DNA of 64,000 nucleotides from Streptomyces profundus (GCF_020740535.1 NZ_CP082362.1:4958501-5022500), one strand, 5' to 3'; shown: positions 40,920 to 50,079, numbered from the stretch's first letter. The notes: generated by a model from the sequence alone, not told the origin. Made by a program: numbers and translations.

Positions 40920-41414
40920 GTGTACCACACCATCGTCGCCGCCAAGGTCCGTGCCACCTTCCGCCGGATCAACGAGGGCGACTACCAGCCGGTGCTCGAC
41001 TCGTTCGCCCCCACCTTCCGCTACCACTTCTACGGGGAGCACGCGCTCGGTGGCACGCGGACCACGCTCCCCGCGATGCGCCGGTGGTGGGAGCGGGTCT
41101 TCCGGCTGATTCCCGACGGCCGGTTCGAGGTCCGTGAGGTGCTGGTCAAGGGCTGGCCCTGGCGCACCACGGTCGCGCTGCACGCGGTGATCACCGCCCC
41201 GCTGCCGGACGGCGACACCTACCAGAACGACATGCACCAGTTCCTCCGGATGCGCTGGGGGCGGATCACCGAGGTCCGCACCATGGAGGACCTCGGGCGG
41301 CTGCGACACGCGCTGGACGTGGTCGCCGCGCACGGGAACGACGAGGCCCACGCCGACCCGATCACGGACCGGGAAGACGAGCGGCCCACCACCGACCGAC
41401 CGGCCGCGCGCTGA
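40920..41414 (+). CDS. SnoaL/NTF2-like protein (1)
   Basis: 164 residues. The GTG at 40920 follows GAAGGA and is preferred over a GTG at 40893. The NTF2-like cone fold is visible as VRATFRRINEGDYQPVLDSF, FRYHFYGEHALGGTR, MRRWWERVFRLIPDGRFEV and HQFLRMRWGRITEVRTMEDL. The family includes polyketide cyclases, isomerases and dehydratases as well as non-enzymes. A hydrophilic charged tail ends the protein. Together with the second copy at 41505 it suggests a cyclisation or isomerisation step; inference from family and context. Confidence 0.82.
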   Translation: MYHTIVAAKVRATFRRINEGDYQPVLDSFAPTFRYHFYGEHALGGTRTTLPAMRRWWERVFRLIPDGRFEVREVLVKGWPWRTTVALHAVITAPLPDGDTYQNDMHQFLRMRWGRITEVRTMEDLGRLRHALDVVAAHGNDEAHADPITDREDERPTTDRPAAR

Positions 41415-41418
41415 CCGG

Positions 41419-41465
41419 CGTTCACGGCACCACCCGGGCGGCCCGCCCGGGTGGTGCCGTGAACG
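41419..41465 (+). terminator. Perfect 23-bp inverted repeat between the two SnoaL-like genes
   Basis: The arm at 41419-41441 (begins CGTTCACGGCACCACC) is the exact reverse complement of 41443-41465 with one central base, so the loop would be three bases. It starts five bases after the stop of the first SnoaL-like gene. There is no T-tract. It could end or attenuate transcription within the operon, or stabilise the upstream mRNA. Confidence 0.7.
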
Positions 41466-41504
41466 AACGCCGGAGCGCCGGGCACTGGACCAAGGAGAAA
41501 CCGG

Positions 41505-41966
41505 ATGTTTCTTTTTCACGCCTTCGTGCGGAGGGTGACCGTGCCCCTGCTGTACTGGCACGTGTCCCGGGGGCGCAGCTGGATGGTGCTCGCGCTGTGC
41601 ACAGGGGACGTGCGCAACAGCGCCGATGGGGACAGCTGCCTGGGCGGCGCGCGTACCGGACGTCGCTCCTACGGCGCCTGGTTCGGGCGGATGTTCCGCC
41701 TCACCCGCTCCATCCGGCCGCGCGCCACCGAGGTGCGGGTCGAGGGGTCGCCGATCCGGTCCACCGTGGTGGTGCGCTGGACGGACCCGGTCACCGCGCA
41801 CGACGGCGTGGTGTTTCCCAACGAGGGCGTGCACACCCTCACGCTGCGCTGGGGGCGGATCGCCACCGTGCACCAGGCGTGGGACGAGAGCGTGGTCCGC
41901 AAGGCGTGCGAACACGCCGCGGCGCTCGGCTACCAGGAGGCCACCGAACCGCCCCTGACCTCCTGA
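41505..41966 (+). CDS. SnoaL/NTF2-like protein (2)
   Basis: 153 residues; the ATG at 41505 follows AAGGAGA. It shares the layout of the preceding protein (FHAFVRRVTVPLLYWHVSRG, DSCLGGARTGRRSYGAWFGR, EGVHTLTLRWGRIATVHQAW) but is clearly diverged, and the N-terminal helices are more hydrophobic. The acidic or His residues used by catalytic SnoaL proteins cannot be assigned with confidence by eye. Encoded between the 23-bp hairpin and the MMPL exporter gene. Confidence 0.75.
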   Translation: MFLFHAFVRRVTVPLLYWHVSRGRSWMVLALCTGDVRNSADGDSCLGGARTGRRSYGAWFGRMFRLTRSIRPRATEVRVEGSPIRSTVVVRWTDPVTAHDGVVFPNEGVHTLTLRWGRIATVHQAWDESVVRKACEHAAALGYQEATEPPLTS

Positions 41967-42055
41967 CCCCTCGGCCGGGGCGGGCCCGCCGCGCCCCGAG
42001 TTCCCACGCCTGACCACCCGTGACCTACCTACTCGCAGCACACCCGGGGGAAGAG

Positions 42056-44371
42056 ATGTTGAGCAGCTGGGGCCAGTTGGTGGCCCGCCGCAAGAAGCTG
42101 GTCCTGCTGGCCGCGCTCCTGTTCACGGCCCTCGCCGGCGCGCTCGGCGGCGGCGTCGCCGACGCGCTGGCCGCCGGCGGCTACACGGACGAGGACTCCT
42201 CGTCCGCCCGCGCCTCGGCCACCCTCGGCGAGCGCTTCGCCACCGGCGAGGCCAACCTGGTGCTGCTGGTGGACACCCCCGAAGGGGTGGACGCCCCGGC
42301 CGCGGCCACGGCGGGCCGCGAGCTGACGAAAGCGCTCGCCGCCGAGGAGGAGATCGCCTACGCCGAGTCCTACTGGACCCTGGGCCAGGCCCCCGCGCTG
42401 CGCTCAGCCGACGGCGAGTCCGCGCTGGTGCTGGCCCGCATCGTGGGCGACGAGACCGAGGCGCAGAACAGCGTCGGCGCGCTCGCCGAGCGGTACGAGG
42501 GCGAACGCGACGGCCTCGACATCCGCGTCGGCGGCGAGGCACAGGTGGCCGTCGAGATCAACGAGCAGACGCAACGCGACCTGCTGCGCGCCGAGTTGAT
42601 CATCGCCCCGGTGGTGATGGTCATCCTGCTGCTGGTCTTCCGCAGCCTGGTCGCCGCCGCGTTGCCGCTGGCCATCGCCGCCGTGGCCGTGCCGGGCACC
42701 ATGCTCATCCTCTATACCCTGACGCTCTTCACCGACGTCTCCTTCCTGGCCATGAACGTCACCATCGGTCTGGGACTCGGACTCTCCATCGACTACAGCC
42801 TCTTCGTGGTCAGCCGCTACCGCGAGGAGTTGGAGCGCGGCCTCGCCGTGCCGGACGCCATCGCCGCCGCGCTGGCCACCGCCGGCCGCACGGTCGCCTT
42901 CTCCGCGCTCACCGTGATGCTCTCCCTGGCCGGCCTGTTGGTCTTTCCGCTGTACTTCCTGCGCTCCTTCGCGTACGCCGGCATGGCCGTCACCCTGTTC
43001 GCCGCCGCCGCCGCGCTCGTGGTGCTGCCCGCGCTGCTGGCGCTCGTCGGCCCCCGCATCGACGCGCTCCCGGTGCTGCGCCGCCGACGCCCCGTCGTGT
43101 CCACCCGGCCCGGCTTCTGGCACCGGCTCGCCACCTTCATCATGCGCCGCCCGATCCCCATGGCCACCGGCGTGATCGCGCTTTTGCTGGTGCTGGGTTC
43201 GCCGTTCCTGCGGATCGAGTTCTCCCAGGCGGACGACCGGGTGCTGCCCGAATCCGCCGAGGCGCACCAGATCTCGGAGACCATCCGCCAGGACTTCCCC
43301 ACCCGGGAGGCCGAGAGCCTCGACGTGGTCGCCTACCAGCCGGTGGACGAGGCCGCGTCCGACGGCTCCGAGGCGCTCGCCGACTATGCGACGCGGCTCT
43401 CCGAGGTCCCGCACGTCAGCCGGGTCGACGCGCTCACCGGCAGCTACGCGGACGGTGAACAGCTCGCGGGGCCAGGCCCGTTCGCCCAGCGGCACGCCGC
43501 GACCGACGGCTCGGCCAGCGTGCTGACCGTCGTCCCCGAGGTCGACCCGTTCAGCCCGGAGGCCGAGGAACTGGTGACCGCGCTGCGCGCCACCGGAGCG
43601 GCGTTCGACGTGGACATCACCGGGCCGGCCGCGGAGTTCCGGGACACCATGGACGCGCTGGGCGACTCGCTGCCGCTGGCCCTCGGCATCGTCGCCCTGG
43701 CGACCTTCGTGCTGCTCTTCCTGTTCACCGGCGGCCTGCTGCTGCCGCTCAAGGCGCTGGTGATCAACGCGCTCAGCCTGAGCGCCACGTTCGGCGCCAT
43801 GGTCTGGGTCTTCCAGGAGGGCCATCTGCGCTGGCTGGTCGGCGACTTCATCCTCACCGGCGGGATCATCGCACCGGTCCCGGTGCTGGTGCTCTGCATC
43901 GCCTTCGGCCTGTCCATGGACTACGAGGTGTTCCTGCTGTCCCGGATCAAGGAGGAGTACGACCGGCACGGCGACAACACCACGGCGGTCGCGGTGGGCC
44001 TGGAGCGCACCGGGCGGCTGGTCTCGGCCGCCGCGCTGCTGGTCGCCGTGGTCTTCATCGCCTTCATCTCCTCCGGGATCACCTACGTCAAGCTGCTGGG
44101 CCTGGGCCTCGCCCTGGCCGTGCTGATGGACGCGACGCTGATCAGGGGCGTGCTGGTGCCGGCCTTCATGCGGGTGGCTGGCCGCGCCAACTGGTGGGCC
44201 CCCGGGCCGCTGCGCAGGGCGCACGCCAGGATCGGGCTGAGCGAGTCCGCGCCGCCCCTGGCCGGGGAGCCCCGGGAGCCCAGCGGCTCCGATGACGCGC
44301 CCGAGCGCGAGCGCGCCGACACCACGACGGCGTCCTCGGCTTCGTCCGCTTCCTCTTCCGCGTCCTCCTGA
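42056..44371 (+). CDS. MMPL-family (RND) transporter
   Basis: 771 residues from the ATG at 42056, which follows GGGGGAAGAG; a GTG at 42020 is in frame but lacks a site. Two repeated halves, each with one helix, a large outside loop and about five more helices: LVLLAALLFTALAGALGGGV, ELIIAPVVMVILLLVFRSLV, MNVTIGLGLGLSIDYSLFVV in half one, and PMATGVIALLLVLGSPFL, IVALATFVLLFLFTGGLLLP, LCIAFGLSMDYEVFLLSRIK in half two. The GLSIDY and GLSMDY motifs carry the proton-relay residues of MmpL proteins. These export lipids and lipid-like metabolites. The C-terminus ends in a Ser-rich stretch. Placed in the plus arm, it probably exports the cluster product. Confidence 0.95.
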   Translation: MLSSWGQLVARRKKLVLLAALLFTALAGALGGGVADALAAGGYTDEDSSSARASATLGERFATGEANLVLLVDTPEGVDAPAAATAGRELTKALAAEEEIAYAESYWTLGQAPALRSADGESALVLARIVGDETEAQNSVGALAERYEGERDGLDIRVGGEAQVAVEINEQTQRDLLRAELIIAPVVMVILLLVFRSLVAAALPLAIAAVAVPGTMLILYTLTLFTDVSFLAMNVTIGLGLGLSIDYSLFVVSRYREELERGLAVPDAIAAALATAGRTVAFSALTVMLSLAGLLVFPLYFLRSFAYAGMAVTLFAAAAALVVLPALLALVGPRIDALPVLRRRRPVVSTRPGFWHRLATFIMRRPIPMATGVIALLLVLGSPFLRIEFSQADDRVLPESAEAHQISETIRQDFPTREAESLDVVAYQPVDEAASDGSEALADYATRLSEVPHVSRVDALTGSYADGEQLAGPGPFAQRHAATDGSASVLTVVPEVDPFSPEAEELVTALRATGAAFDVDITGPAAEFRDTMDALGDSLPLALGIVALATFVLLFLFTGGLLLPLKALVINALSLSATFGAMVWVFQEGHLRWLVGDFILTGGIIAPVPVLVLCIAFGLSMDYEVFLLSRIKEEYDRHGDNTTAVAVGLERTGRLVSAAALLVAVVFIAFISSGITYVKLLGLGLALAVLMDATLIRGVLVPAFMRVAGRANWWAPGPLRRAHARIGLSESAPPLAGEPREPSGSDDAPERERADTTTASSASSASSSASS

Positions 44372-44378
44372 GCGGCCG

Positions 44379-45281
44379 ATGCCCACCGACCAGGGCGCGC
44401 CCGCGCGCGCCGCGCTTGTCACCGGCTGCTCCTCCGGCATCGGCAGGGCCACGGCGCTGGCCCTGCACCGCGCCGGACATCGGGTCTACGCCACGGCCCG
44501 CCGCCCCGAGGACCTGGCCGAGCTCACCGCGCTCGGGCCCCGCCCACTGGCCCTCGACGTCACCGACGAGCCCACCATGGTCGCCGCGGTGGACGAGGTG
44601 GTGCGGCGGCACGGAGCCGTCACCACGCTGGTCAACTGCGCCGGCTACGGGCTCTCCGGCACCGTGGAGGAGGAGCGACTGGACGCGGTGCGGGACCAGT
44701 TCGAGACCAATGTGTTCGGCCTCGCCCGCCTCACCCAGCTGGTACTCCCCGGCATGCGCGCCCAGGGCCACGGCACCGTGATCAACATGTCGTCCATCTT
44801 CGGCCGCTACGCCGTGCCGGGCGGCGGCTTCTACCACGCCTCCAAGCACGCCCTTGAGGCGCTGAGCGACGCCCTGCGGTTGGAGGTCGCGCCCTTCGGG
44901 ATCCGGGTGGTCCTGGTGGAGCCGGGCCCGGTGCGCACCCGGTTCGGCGCGCGCTATGTGGCCGGTCTCCACCCGGCGGCCGGGGGCTCGCCTGACCCTG
45001 GCTCGCATCCGCCGGGGGAGAACGGCCCCTACGGGGACTTCCGGCGCCGGAGCGCCGCGTACTACGAGGCGGTCTTCCACGGCGGCCGACGTTCGCTGGC
45101 CGGCTCCCTGGTCGTGAGCCCCGAGGACGTGGCACGGGTGGTCCTCCGGGCGGCGCGCGCCCGGCGCCCGCGCGCCCGTTACCGGGTCGGGCTGCTGGCG
45201 CGCACCACCGTGGGAATGCGCCGGGTCCTGCCCGACCGCGCGTTCGACGTGTTCGTGCGCCGTCAGTTCCCGGTGCCGTGA
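44379..45281 (+). CDS. Short-chain dehydrogenase/reductase
   Basis: 300 residues, ATG at 44379, seven bases after the MMPL stop. Classical SDR: TGCSSGIGRATALALHRAGH, NCAGYGLSG, Ser in NMSSIFG and YHASK catalytic motif. The C-terminal half has the longer loop and RARYRVGLLARTTVGMRRVL segment found in SDRs acting on acyl or steroid-like substrates. Last gene of the plus arm of the cluster; likely an oxidation/reduction step on the product or its precursor. Confidence 0.9.
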   Translation: MPTDQGAPARAALVTGCSSGIGRATALALHRAGHRVYATARRPEDLAELTALGPRPLALDVTDEPTMVAAVDEVVRRHGAVTTLVNCAGYGLSGTVEEERLDAVRDQFETNVFGLARLTQLVLPGMRAQGHGTVINMSSIFGRYAVPGGGFYHASKHALEALSDALRLEVAPFGIRVVLVEPGPVRTRFGARYVAGLHPAAGGSPDPGSHPPGENGPYGDFRRRSAAYYEAVFHGGRRSLAGSLVVSPEDVARVVLRAARARRPRARYRVGLLARTTVGMRRVLPDRAFDVFVRRQFPVP

Positions 45282-45339
45282 GCCGACCGGAGGGGCCCCC
45301 GGGGGCTTGACACCGGGCCGGCGGGCCGGGCGAGTGCGC

Positions 45340-45345
45340 TACCCT
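45340..45345 (+). promoter_or_regulatory. Putative -10 element of the leuS leader transcript
   Basis: TACCCT at 45340-45345 lies seven bases before the ATG of the leader ORF, the spacing expected if transcription starts at that ATG. A TTGACA at 45307-45312 is 27 bases away, too far to be its -35. Confidence 0.45.
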
Positions 45346-45352
45346 GTTTCCC

Positions 45353-45391
45353 ATGCGTGCCGTTGGCCTCCTTCTTCCACGGCCGCGCTGA
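45353..45391 (+). CDS. Leader peptide with three consecutive Leu codons upstream of leuS
   Basis: A 12-codon ORF reading MRAVGLLLPRPR then TGA. The three leucine codons are CTC-CTT-CTT; CTT is rare in this GC-rich genome. It lies 112 bases before leuS and 27 bases before a strong intrinsic terminator, so ribosome stalling at uncharged tRNA-Leu could affect termination. The putative -10 element places the transcript start at or next to the ATG, so the peptide would be translated from a leaderless mRNA. Too short to be sure; the case rests on codon content, position and the terminator. Confidence 0.55.
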   Translation: MRAVGLLLPRPR

Positions 45392-45417
45392 GCGAGACCT
45401 TCGACGCCGGCGCGGCC
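45381..45417 (+). promoter_or_regulatory. Hairpin preceding the leuS terminator (attenuator part)
   Basis: GGCCGCGC (45381-45388), which overlaps the end of the leader ORF, pairs perfectly with GCGCGGCC (45410-45417). The second arm directly abuts the terminator stem. A ribosome stalled on the leucine codons would cover the first arm. How this is passed to the terminator was not resolved by eye. Confidence 0.45.
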
Positions 45418-45443
45418 AGCCCCTCCTGTGCGAGGGGCTTTTT
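45418..45443 (+). terminator. Intrinsic terminator upstream of leuS
   Basis: AGCCCCTC (45418-45425) and GAGGGGCT (45432-45439) form an 8-bp stem with loop CTGTGC, followed by TTTTT ending at 45443. A hairpin with a U-tract is uncommon in this genome; every other hairpin noted here lacks one. It lies 61 bases upstream of the leuS start. Confidence 0.8.
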
Positions 45444-45503
45444 CATGGGCATGTACAGCCGGGGCCAGTGAGGACCAACGAGGCTTAGGGGACTTCGAGG
45501 ACG

Positions 45504-48356
45504 ATGAGCGAGACATACAAGTACGACGCCGCGCTGGCCGCCAGGATCGAGGCCCACTGGCAGGAGTACTGGGAGCGGCACGGCACCTTCCAGGCGCCCA
45601 ACCCCGTCGGCGAACTGGACGGCGACGCGGCGCAGGCCGCCAAGCCGAAGAAGTTCGTGATGGACATGTTCCCCTACCCCTCGGGGGCCGGCCTGCACGT
45701 GGGCCATCCGCTCGGCTATATCGCCACCGATGTGTACGCCCGCTTCCAGCGGATGACCGGCCACAACGTGCTGCACACCCTGGGCTACGACGCGTTCGGC
45801 CTGCCGGCCGAGCAGTACGCGGTGCAGACCGGCACCCACCCCAGGGTCTCCACCGAGGCCAACATCGAGACCTACCGCCGGCAGGTCCGCCGGCTGGGCC
45901 TGGGCTACGACGAGCGGCGCTCGTTCGCCACCATCGACCCGGAGTACTACCGCTGGACCCAGTGGATCTTCCTGCGGATCTTCAACGCCTGGTACGACAC
46001 CGAGCAGGGCAGGGCCCGGCCGATCGACGAGCTGGTCGCCGAGTTCGCCGAGGGCGAGCGGAAGACCCCGGACGGCCGTCCCTGGTCCGAGCTGACGTCC
46101 GTCGAGCGCGCCGAGCTGCTGGGCCAGTATCGGCTGGCCTACGCCTCCGAGTCCCCGGTGAACTGGTGCCCAGGGCTTGGCACCGTGCTGGCCAACGAGG
46201 AGGTCACCGCGGACGGGCGCTCCGAGCGCGGCAACTTCCCGGTCTTCAAGTCCAAGCTGCGGCAGTGGAACATGCGGATCACGGCCTACGCCGACCGGCT
46301 GCTGGCCGACCTGGACACCGTCGACTGGCCGGAGGCCATCAAGATCCAGCAGCGCAACTGGATCGGCCGCTCCGAGGGCGCCAGGATCGCGTTCCGGGTC
46401 GGCGAGGAGGGCTCGGGCGGCACCGGCACCGTCACCGTGTTCACCACCCGGCAGGACACCCTGTTCGGCGCCACCTATCTGGTGCTGGCCCCCGAACACC
46501 CGCTGGTCGACGACGTGTTGCCGGCCGCCTGGCCGGAGGGCACCAGGGACGCCTGGACGGGCGGCCACGCCACCCCCGCCGAGGCCGTCGCTGCCTACCG
46601 CCGCCAGGCCGGCGCCAAGTCCGACGTGGAGCGGCAGGCCGACGCCCGGGAGAAGACGGGCGTCTTCACCGGCGCCTTCGCCACCAACCCGGCCGACGGA
46701 GCGCGCATCCCGGTCTTCGTCGCCGACTACGTGCTGGTCGGCTACGGCACCGGCGCCATCATGGCGGTGCCGGCGCACGACAGCCGCGACTTCGCGTTCG
46801 CCCGCGCCTTCGAGCTGCCCGTGCGCTGCGTGGTCCAGCCCACCGACGGCCGGGGCACCGACACCGACACCTGGGACGACTCCTTCACCTCCCACGAGGC
46901 CACCCTGGTCAACTCGGGGAACGACCAGGTCTCCCTGGACGGGCTGAGCGTGCCCGAGGCCAAGGCCCGCACCACCGCCTGGCTCCAGTCGACCGGTCTG
47001 GGCGAGGGCACCGTCAACTTCCGGCTGCGCGACTGGCTGTTCAGCCGCCAGCGGTACTGGGGGGAGCCCTTCCCCATCGTCTACGACGAGGACGGCGTGG
47101 CCCACGCGCTGCCCGAGTCGATGCTGCCGCTGGAACTGCCCGAGGTGGAGAACTACGCCCCGCGCACCTTCGAGCCCGAGGACGCGGACACCGAGCCGGA
47201 GACCCCGCTGTCCCGGAACGAGGAGTGGACCCACGTCACCCTGGACCTGGGCGACGGGCCCAAGCGGTACCGCAGGGAGACCAACACCATGCCCAACTGG
47301 GCCGGTTCCTGCTGGTACCACCTGCGCTATCTGGACCCGCACAACGACGGGGAGCTGGTCGACCCCGAGATCGAGCGGTACTGGATGTCCCCCCGCGAGG
47401 GCATGGCGTCCGGCGGCGTCGACCTCTATGTCGGCGGCGCTGAGCACGCGGTGCTACACCTGCTGTACGCCCGTTTCTGGCAGAAGGTGCTCTTCGACCT
47501 GGGCCATGTCTCGGCGGCCGAGCCGTACCACAAGCTGTTCAACCAGGGCATGATCCAGGCGTATGTCTACCGGGACGCCCGCGGCTTCCCGGTCCCCGCC
47601 GCCGAGGTGGAGGAGCGCGACGGCGGCTACCACTACGCCGGCGAGGCGGTCACCAGGGAACTGGGCAAGATGGGCAAGTCCCTGAAGAACGTCGTCTCCC
47701 CGGACGAGATCTTCGTGGCCTACGGCGCCGACACCCTGCGGCTGTACGAGATGGCGATGGGCCCGCTGGACGTCTCCCGCCCCTGGGAGACGCGCGCCGT
47801 GGTCGGCCAGTACCGCCTGCTCCAGCGGATCTGGCGCAATGTGCTGGACGAGGCGACCGGCGAGGTGACCGTGGTGGACACCGAGCCCGACGAGGCCACC
47901 CTGCGGATCACCCACAAGGCGATCCACGGCGTCAGCCAGGACCTGGACCAGCTGCGGTTCAACACGGCGATCGCCAAGATCACCGAGCTGAACAACCATG
48001 TCACCAAGCTGGCCGAGGTGCCCAGGAGCACGGCCGAGACGCTGGTGCTGCTGGTCTCCCCGCTGGCGCCGCACCTCGCCGAGGAGCTGTGGCGGCGGTT
48101 GGGCCACGAGAGCAGCGTCGCCCACGAGGACTTCCCGCTGGCCAACCCGGTCCATGTCGCGGACGAGACGGTCACCTGTGTCGTCCAGGTGCGCGGCAAG
48201 GTGCGGGCCCGTCTTGAGGTGGTGCCCGGCATCGCCGAGAGCGAGCTGGAGCGGCTGGCGCTGGCCGAGCCGGCCGTCGTCCAGGCGCTGGGCGGCGCCG
48301 GGATCCGCAAGGTGATCGTGCGCGCGCCGAAGCTGGTCAACATCGTTCCGGCCTGA
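45504..48356 (+). CDS. leuS: Leucyl-tRNA synthetase
   Basis: 950 residues, ATG at 45504. Charges tRNA-Leu with leucine. Class I features: [17 protein letters not shown] with the HIGH-type site HVGH (about 65-68); CP1 editing domain ([32 protein letters not shown]); KMSKS loop in the variant form KMGKS at about 722-726 ([20 protein letters not shown]); anticodon-binding C-terminal region ([17 protein letters not shown]). Length is usual for actinobacteria. The upstream leader ORF, hairpin and terminator suggest that expression responds to leucine or tRNA-Leu charging. It marks the right edge of the accessory segment. Confidence 0.98.
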   Translation: MSETYKYDAALAARIEAHWQEYWERHGTFQAPNPVGELDGDAAQAAKPKKFVMDMFPYPSGAGLHVGHPLGYIATDVYARFQRMTGHNVLHTLGYDAFGLPAEQYAVQTGTHPRVSTEANIETYRRQVRRLGLGYDERRSFATIDPEYYRWTQWIFLRIFNAWYDTEQGRARPIDELVAEFAEGERKTPDGRPWSELTSVERAELLGQYRLAYASESPVNWCPGLGTVLANEEVTADGRSERGNFPVFKSKLRQWNMRITAYADRLLADLDTVDWPEAIKIQQRNWIGRSEGARIAFRVGEEGSGGTGTVTVFTTRQDTLFGATYLVLAPEHPLVDDVLPAAWPEGTRDAWTGGHATPAEAVAAYRRQAGAKSDVERQADAREKTGVFTGAFATNPADGARIPVFVADYVLVGYGTGAIMAVPAHDSRDFAFARAFELPVRCVVQPTDGRGTDTDTWDDSFTSHEATLVNSGNDQVSLDGLSVPEAKARTTAWLQSTGLGEGTVNFRLRDWLFSRQRYWGEPFPIVYDEDGVAHALPESMLPLELPEVENYAPRTFEPEDADTEPETPLSRNEEWTHVTLDLGDGPKRYRRETNTMPNWAGSCWYHLRYLDPHNDGELVDPEIERYWMSPREGMASGGVDLYVGGAEHAVLHLLYARFWQKVLFDLGHVSAAEPYHKLFNQGMIQAYVYRDARGFPVPAAEVEERDGGYHYAGEAVTRELGKMGKSLKNVVSPDEIFVAYGADTLRLYEMAMGPLDVSRPWETRAVVGQYRLLQRIWRNVLDEATGEVTVVDTEPDEATLRITHKAIHGVSQDLDQLRFNTAIAKITELNNHVTKLAEVPRSTAETLVLLVSPLAPHLAEELWRRLGHESSVAHEDFPLANPVHVADETVTCVVQVRGKVRARLEVVPGIAESELERLALAEPAVVQALGGAGIRKVIVRAPKLVNIVPA

Positions 48357-48475
48357 GCCACTTCCGTTCGGACGTTTCTTTGACGCCTCGGCCTTGGCCT
48401 TGGCCTTGGCAGGGCGATGCGTCGATGTGTGGCTCGGCCTGGGTGGATGTCAGGACGAGGGCCTACTCTGGAGGC

Positions 48476-49120
48476 ATGGAGGTGGCTCTCGTCCTGTTCT
48501 TCTTTCTGGCGCTGACCTTTGTCGCGTCGGCCATCGCTGTGCGGCGCGGCGTGCGGGCGCTCCAGCGCCGGGCGACGGTCGCGCGGCAGGAGCTCCGTCG
48601 GCGTGCGGGGGATGCGGCGCTCTCCGCCCGGGCGGCCCAGCCGGGCGCGGTGGGCGAGGTCGCCCGCCTCCGCAAGGAGTTGCGGGCCGGTGTCGAGGGC
48701 ACCCGCGCGATCCTGCTGGCCGGCGTCGCGCACGATCCCTCGCTCGGCGAGGCGCTCGCGCTCAGCGAGCAGCTCGCCGGCCATGCCGCACGGCTGGACG
48801 CGGAGCTGGCGTCGCTGGTCGCCGCCGGCGAGCGGGACCGCGCGGTGATCGCGGCGCGGCTGCCCGCGCTGCGGGAGCGCGCCGAGCGCATCCGTGCCTC
48901 CGCCTTCGCGCTGCGCGAGGCGGCCAACGAGCGCGCCCGACACGACGAGGGCGAGGATCTCGACACCCTCCAGGAGCGGATCGCGTTGGAGGCCAAGGCG
49001 CTGCGGCACTGGTCGCCCACCATCCCGGGGGCGGCGCGGCCGAGCCCGCCCGCCGGCCGGGCGGTCGACGGGCCGGCGCCCGGTTCCGGCGGTTCCGGGC
49101 CGGACGAGGCGCGCGGCTGA
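48476..49120 (+). CDS. Membrane-anchored coiled-coil protein of unknown function
   Basis: 214 residues. The N-terminal helix VALVLFFFLALTFVASAIAV spans the membrane; a long charged helical region follows (VRRGVRALQRRATVARQELR, GEVARLRKELRAGVEGTRAI, RLPALRERAERIRASAFALR), typical of a cytoplasmic coiled coil, and the tail is Pro/Gly-rich and disordered. The ATG at 48476 is six bases after a TACTCT -10-like hexamer; GGAGG also lies there, so leaderless or leadered translation are both possible. I recall such a protein next to leuS in streptomycetes; role unknown. Confidence 0.75.
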   Translation: MEVALVLFFFLALTFVASAIAVRRGVRALQRRATVARQELRRRAGDAALSARAAQPGAVGEVARLRKELRAGVEGTRAILLAGVAHDPSLGEALALSEQLAGHAARLDAELASLVAAGERDRAVIAARLPALRERAERIRASAFALREAANERARHDEGEDLDTLQERIALEAKALRHWSPTIPGAARPSPPAGRAVDGPAPGSGGSGPDEARG

Positions 49121-49135
49121 GGCGTTCCCCAACGG

Positions 49136-49198
49136 CGGTTCCGGACCGATCGCACCGTCGGCTCCGGGCCGATCGCGCCGTCGGTTCTGGACCGATCC
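49136..49198 (+). repeat. 23-bp tandem repeat upstream of degV
   Basis: Two full units (49136-49158 and 49159-49181) and a partial third (49182-49198) of CGG(T/C)TCCGG(A/G)CCGATCGC followed by (A/G)CCGT. It lies between the coiled-coil gene and degV, close to the probable degV promoter. Confidence 0.6.
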
Positions 49199-49233
49199 GA
49201 GGCGGGGCGCCGGGCTCCGCTAGTCTCCGGTCC

Positions 49234-50079
49234 ATGTCCCGCTCTGTCGCCATCATTACCGATTCCACGGCCTACCTGCCGAAACCGATGGTCGAGCGAC
49301 ACGGGGTGGTGGTCGTGCCACTGACTGTGGTCCTGGGCGGCGAGGCGCTGGAGGACGGCACCGAGACGGCGGCCCGGCGGCTGGCCCTGGCCCTCGGCCA
49401 GAAGCAGCCGGTGACCACCTCCCGGCCGAGCCCGGCCGAGTTCGCCGAGGCGTATCGCGAGGCGGCGGAGGCGGGCGCCCGCGGCATCCTCTCGCTCCAT
49501 CTGTCCTCCGAGATCTCCGGCACCTATGACGCGGCGCTGCTGGCGGCCCGCGAGGCGCCGGTGCCGGTGCGGGTGGTGGACAGCGGGATGATCGCGATGG
49601 CGCTCGGCTTCGGCGTGCTGGCGGCCAGCGACGCCGTGGCGGCCGGCGGCTCCCTGGACGACGCGGTCGCCGCCGCCGTCAAGCGCACCGAGGCGACGCG
49701 GGCCATCTTCTACGTGGACACCCTGGAACACCTGCGGCGCGGCGGGCGCATCGGCACGGCGCGGGCCCTCTTCGGCTCGGCGCTGTCCGTGAAGCCGCTG
49801 CTCGAACTGTCGGGGGGCCGGATCGAGCCTCTGGAGAAGGTCCGAACGGCGTCCCGCGCCATCGCCCGCCTTGAGGAGCTGGCGGTGGAGCACGCCGGCG
49901 CGGGCCCCGTCGATGTCGCGGTGCACCACCTCGCGGCCGAGGAACGGGCCACCCAGCTCGCCGAACGGCTGCGCGGACGGCTGCCGGGCCTGGTGGAGCT
50001 GCATGTCAGCGAGGTGGGAGCGGTGCTGGGCGCCCACACGGGCCCCGGGCTCCTGGGCGCGGTGCTCTCGCCCAGGTAG
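49234..50079 (+). CDS. DegV family fatty-acid-binding protein
   Basis: 281 residues. Begins VAIITDSTAYLPKPMVERHG with the DegV phosphate/carboxylate-binding Thr-Ser motif; further family segments are TSRPSPAEFAEAYREA, SLHLSSEISGTYDAA, VDSGMIAMALGFGVLAA and LEHLRRGGRIGTARALFGSA. DegV/FakB proteins bind a fatty acid and present it to a FakA kinase; no FakA gene is in this window. The ATG at 49234 is seven bases after a TAGTCT hexamer (49221-49226) and has no ribosome binding site, so a leaderless mRNA is likely. Convergent with holA. Confidence 0.93.
   Translation: MSRSVAIITDSTAYLPKPMVERHGVVVVPLTVVLGGEALEDGTETAARRLALALGQKQPVTTSRPSPAEFAEAYREAAEAGARGILSLHLSSEISGTYDAALLAAREAPVPVRVVDSGMIAMALGFGVLAASDAVAAGGSLDDAVAAAVKRTEATRAIFYVDTLEHLRRGGRIGTARALFGSALSVKPLLELSGGRIEPLEKVRTASRAIARLEELAVEHAGAGPVDVAVHHLAAEERATQLAERLRGRLPGLVELHVSEVGAVLGAHTGPGLLGAVLSPR

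Noticed and set aside
45307..45312. TTGACA as the -35 box of the leuS leader promoter
   Set aside because: It is 27 bases from the TACCCT box, well beyond the 16-19 expected.
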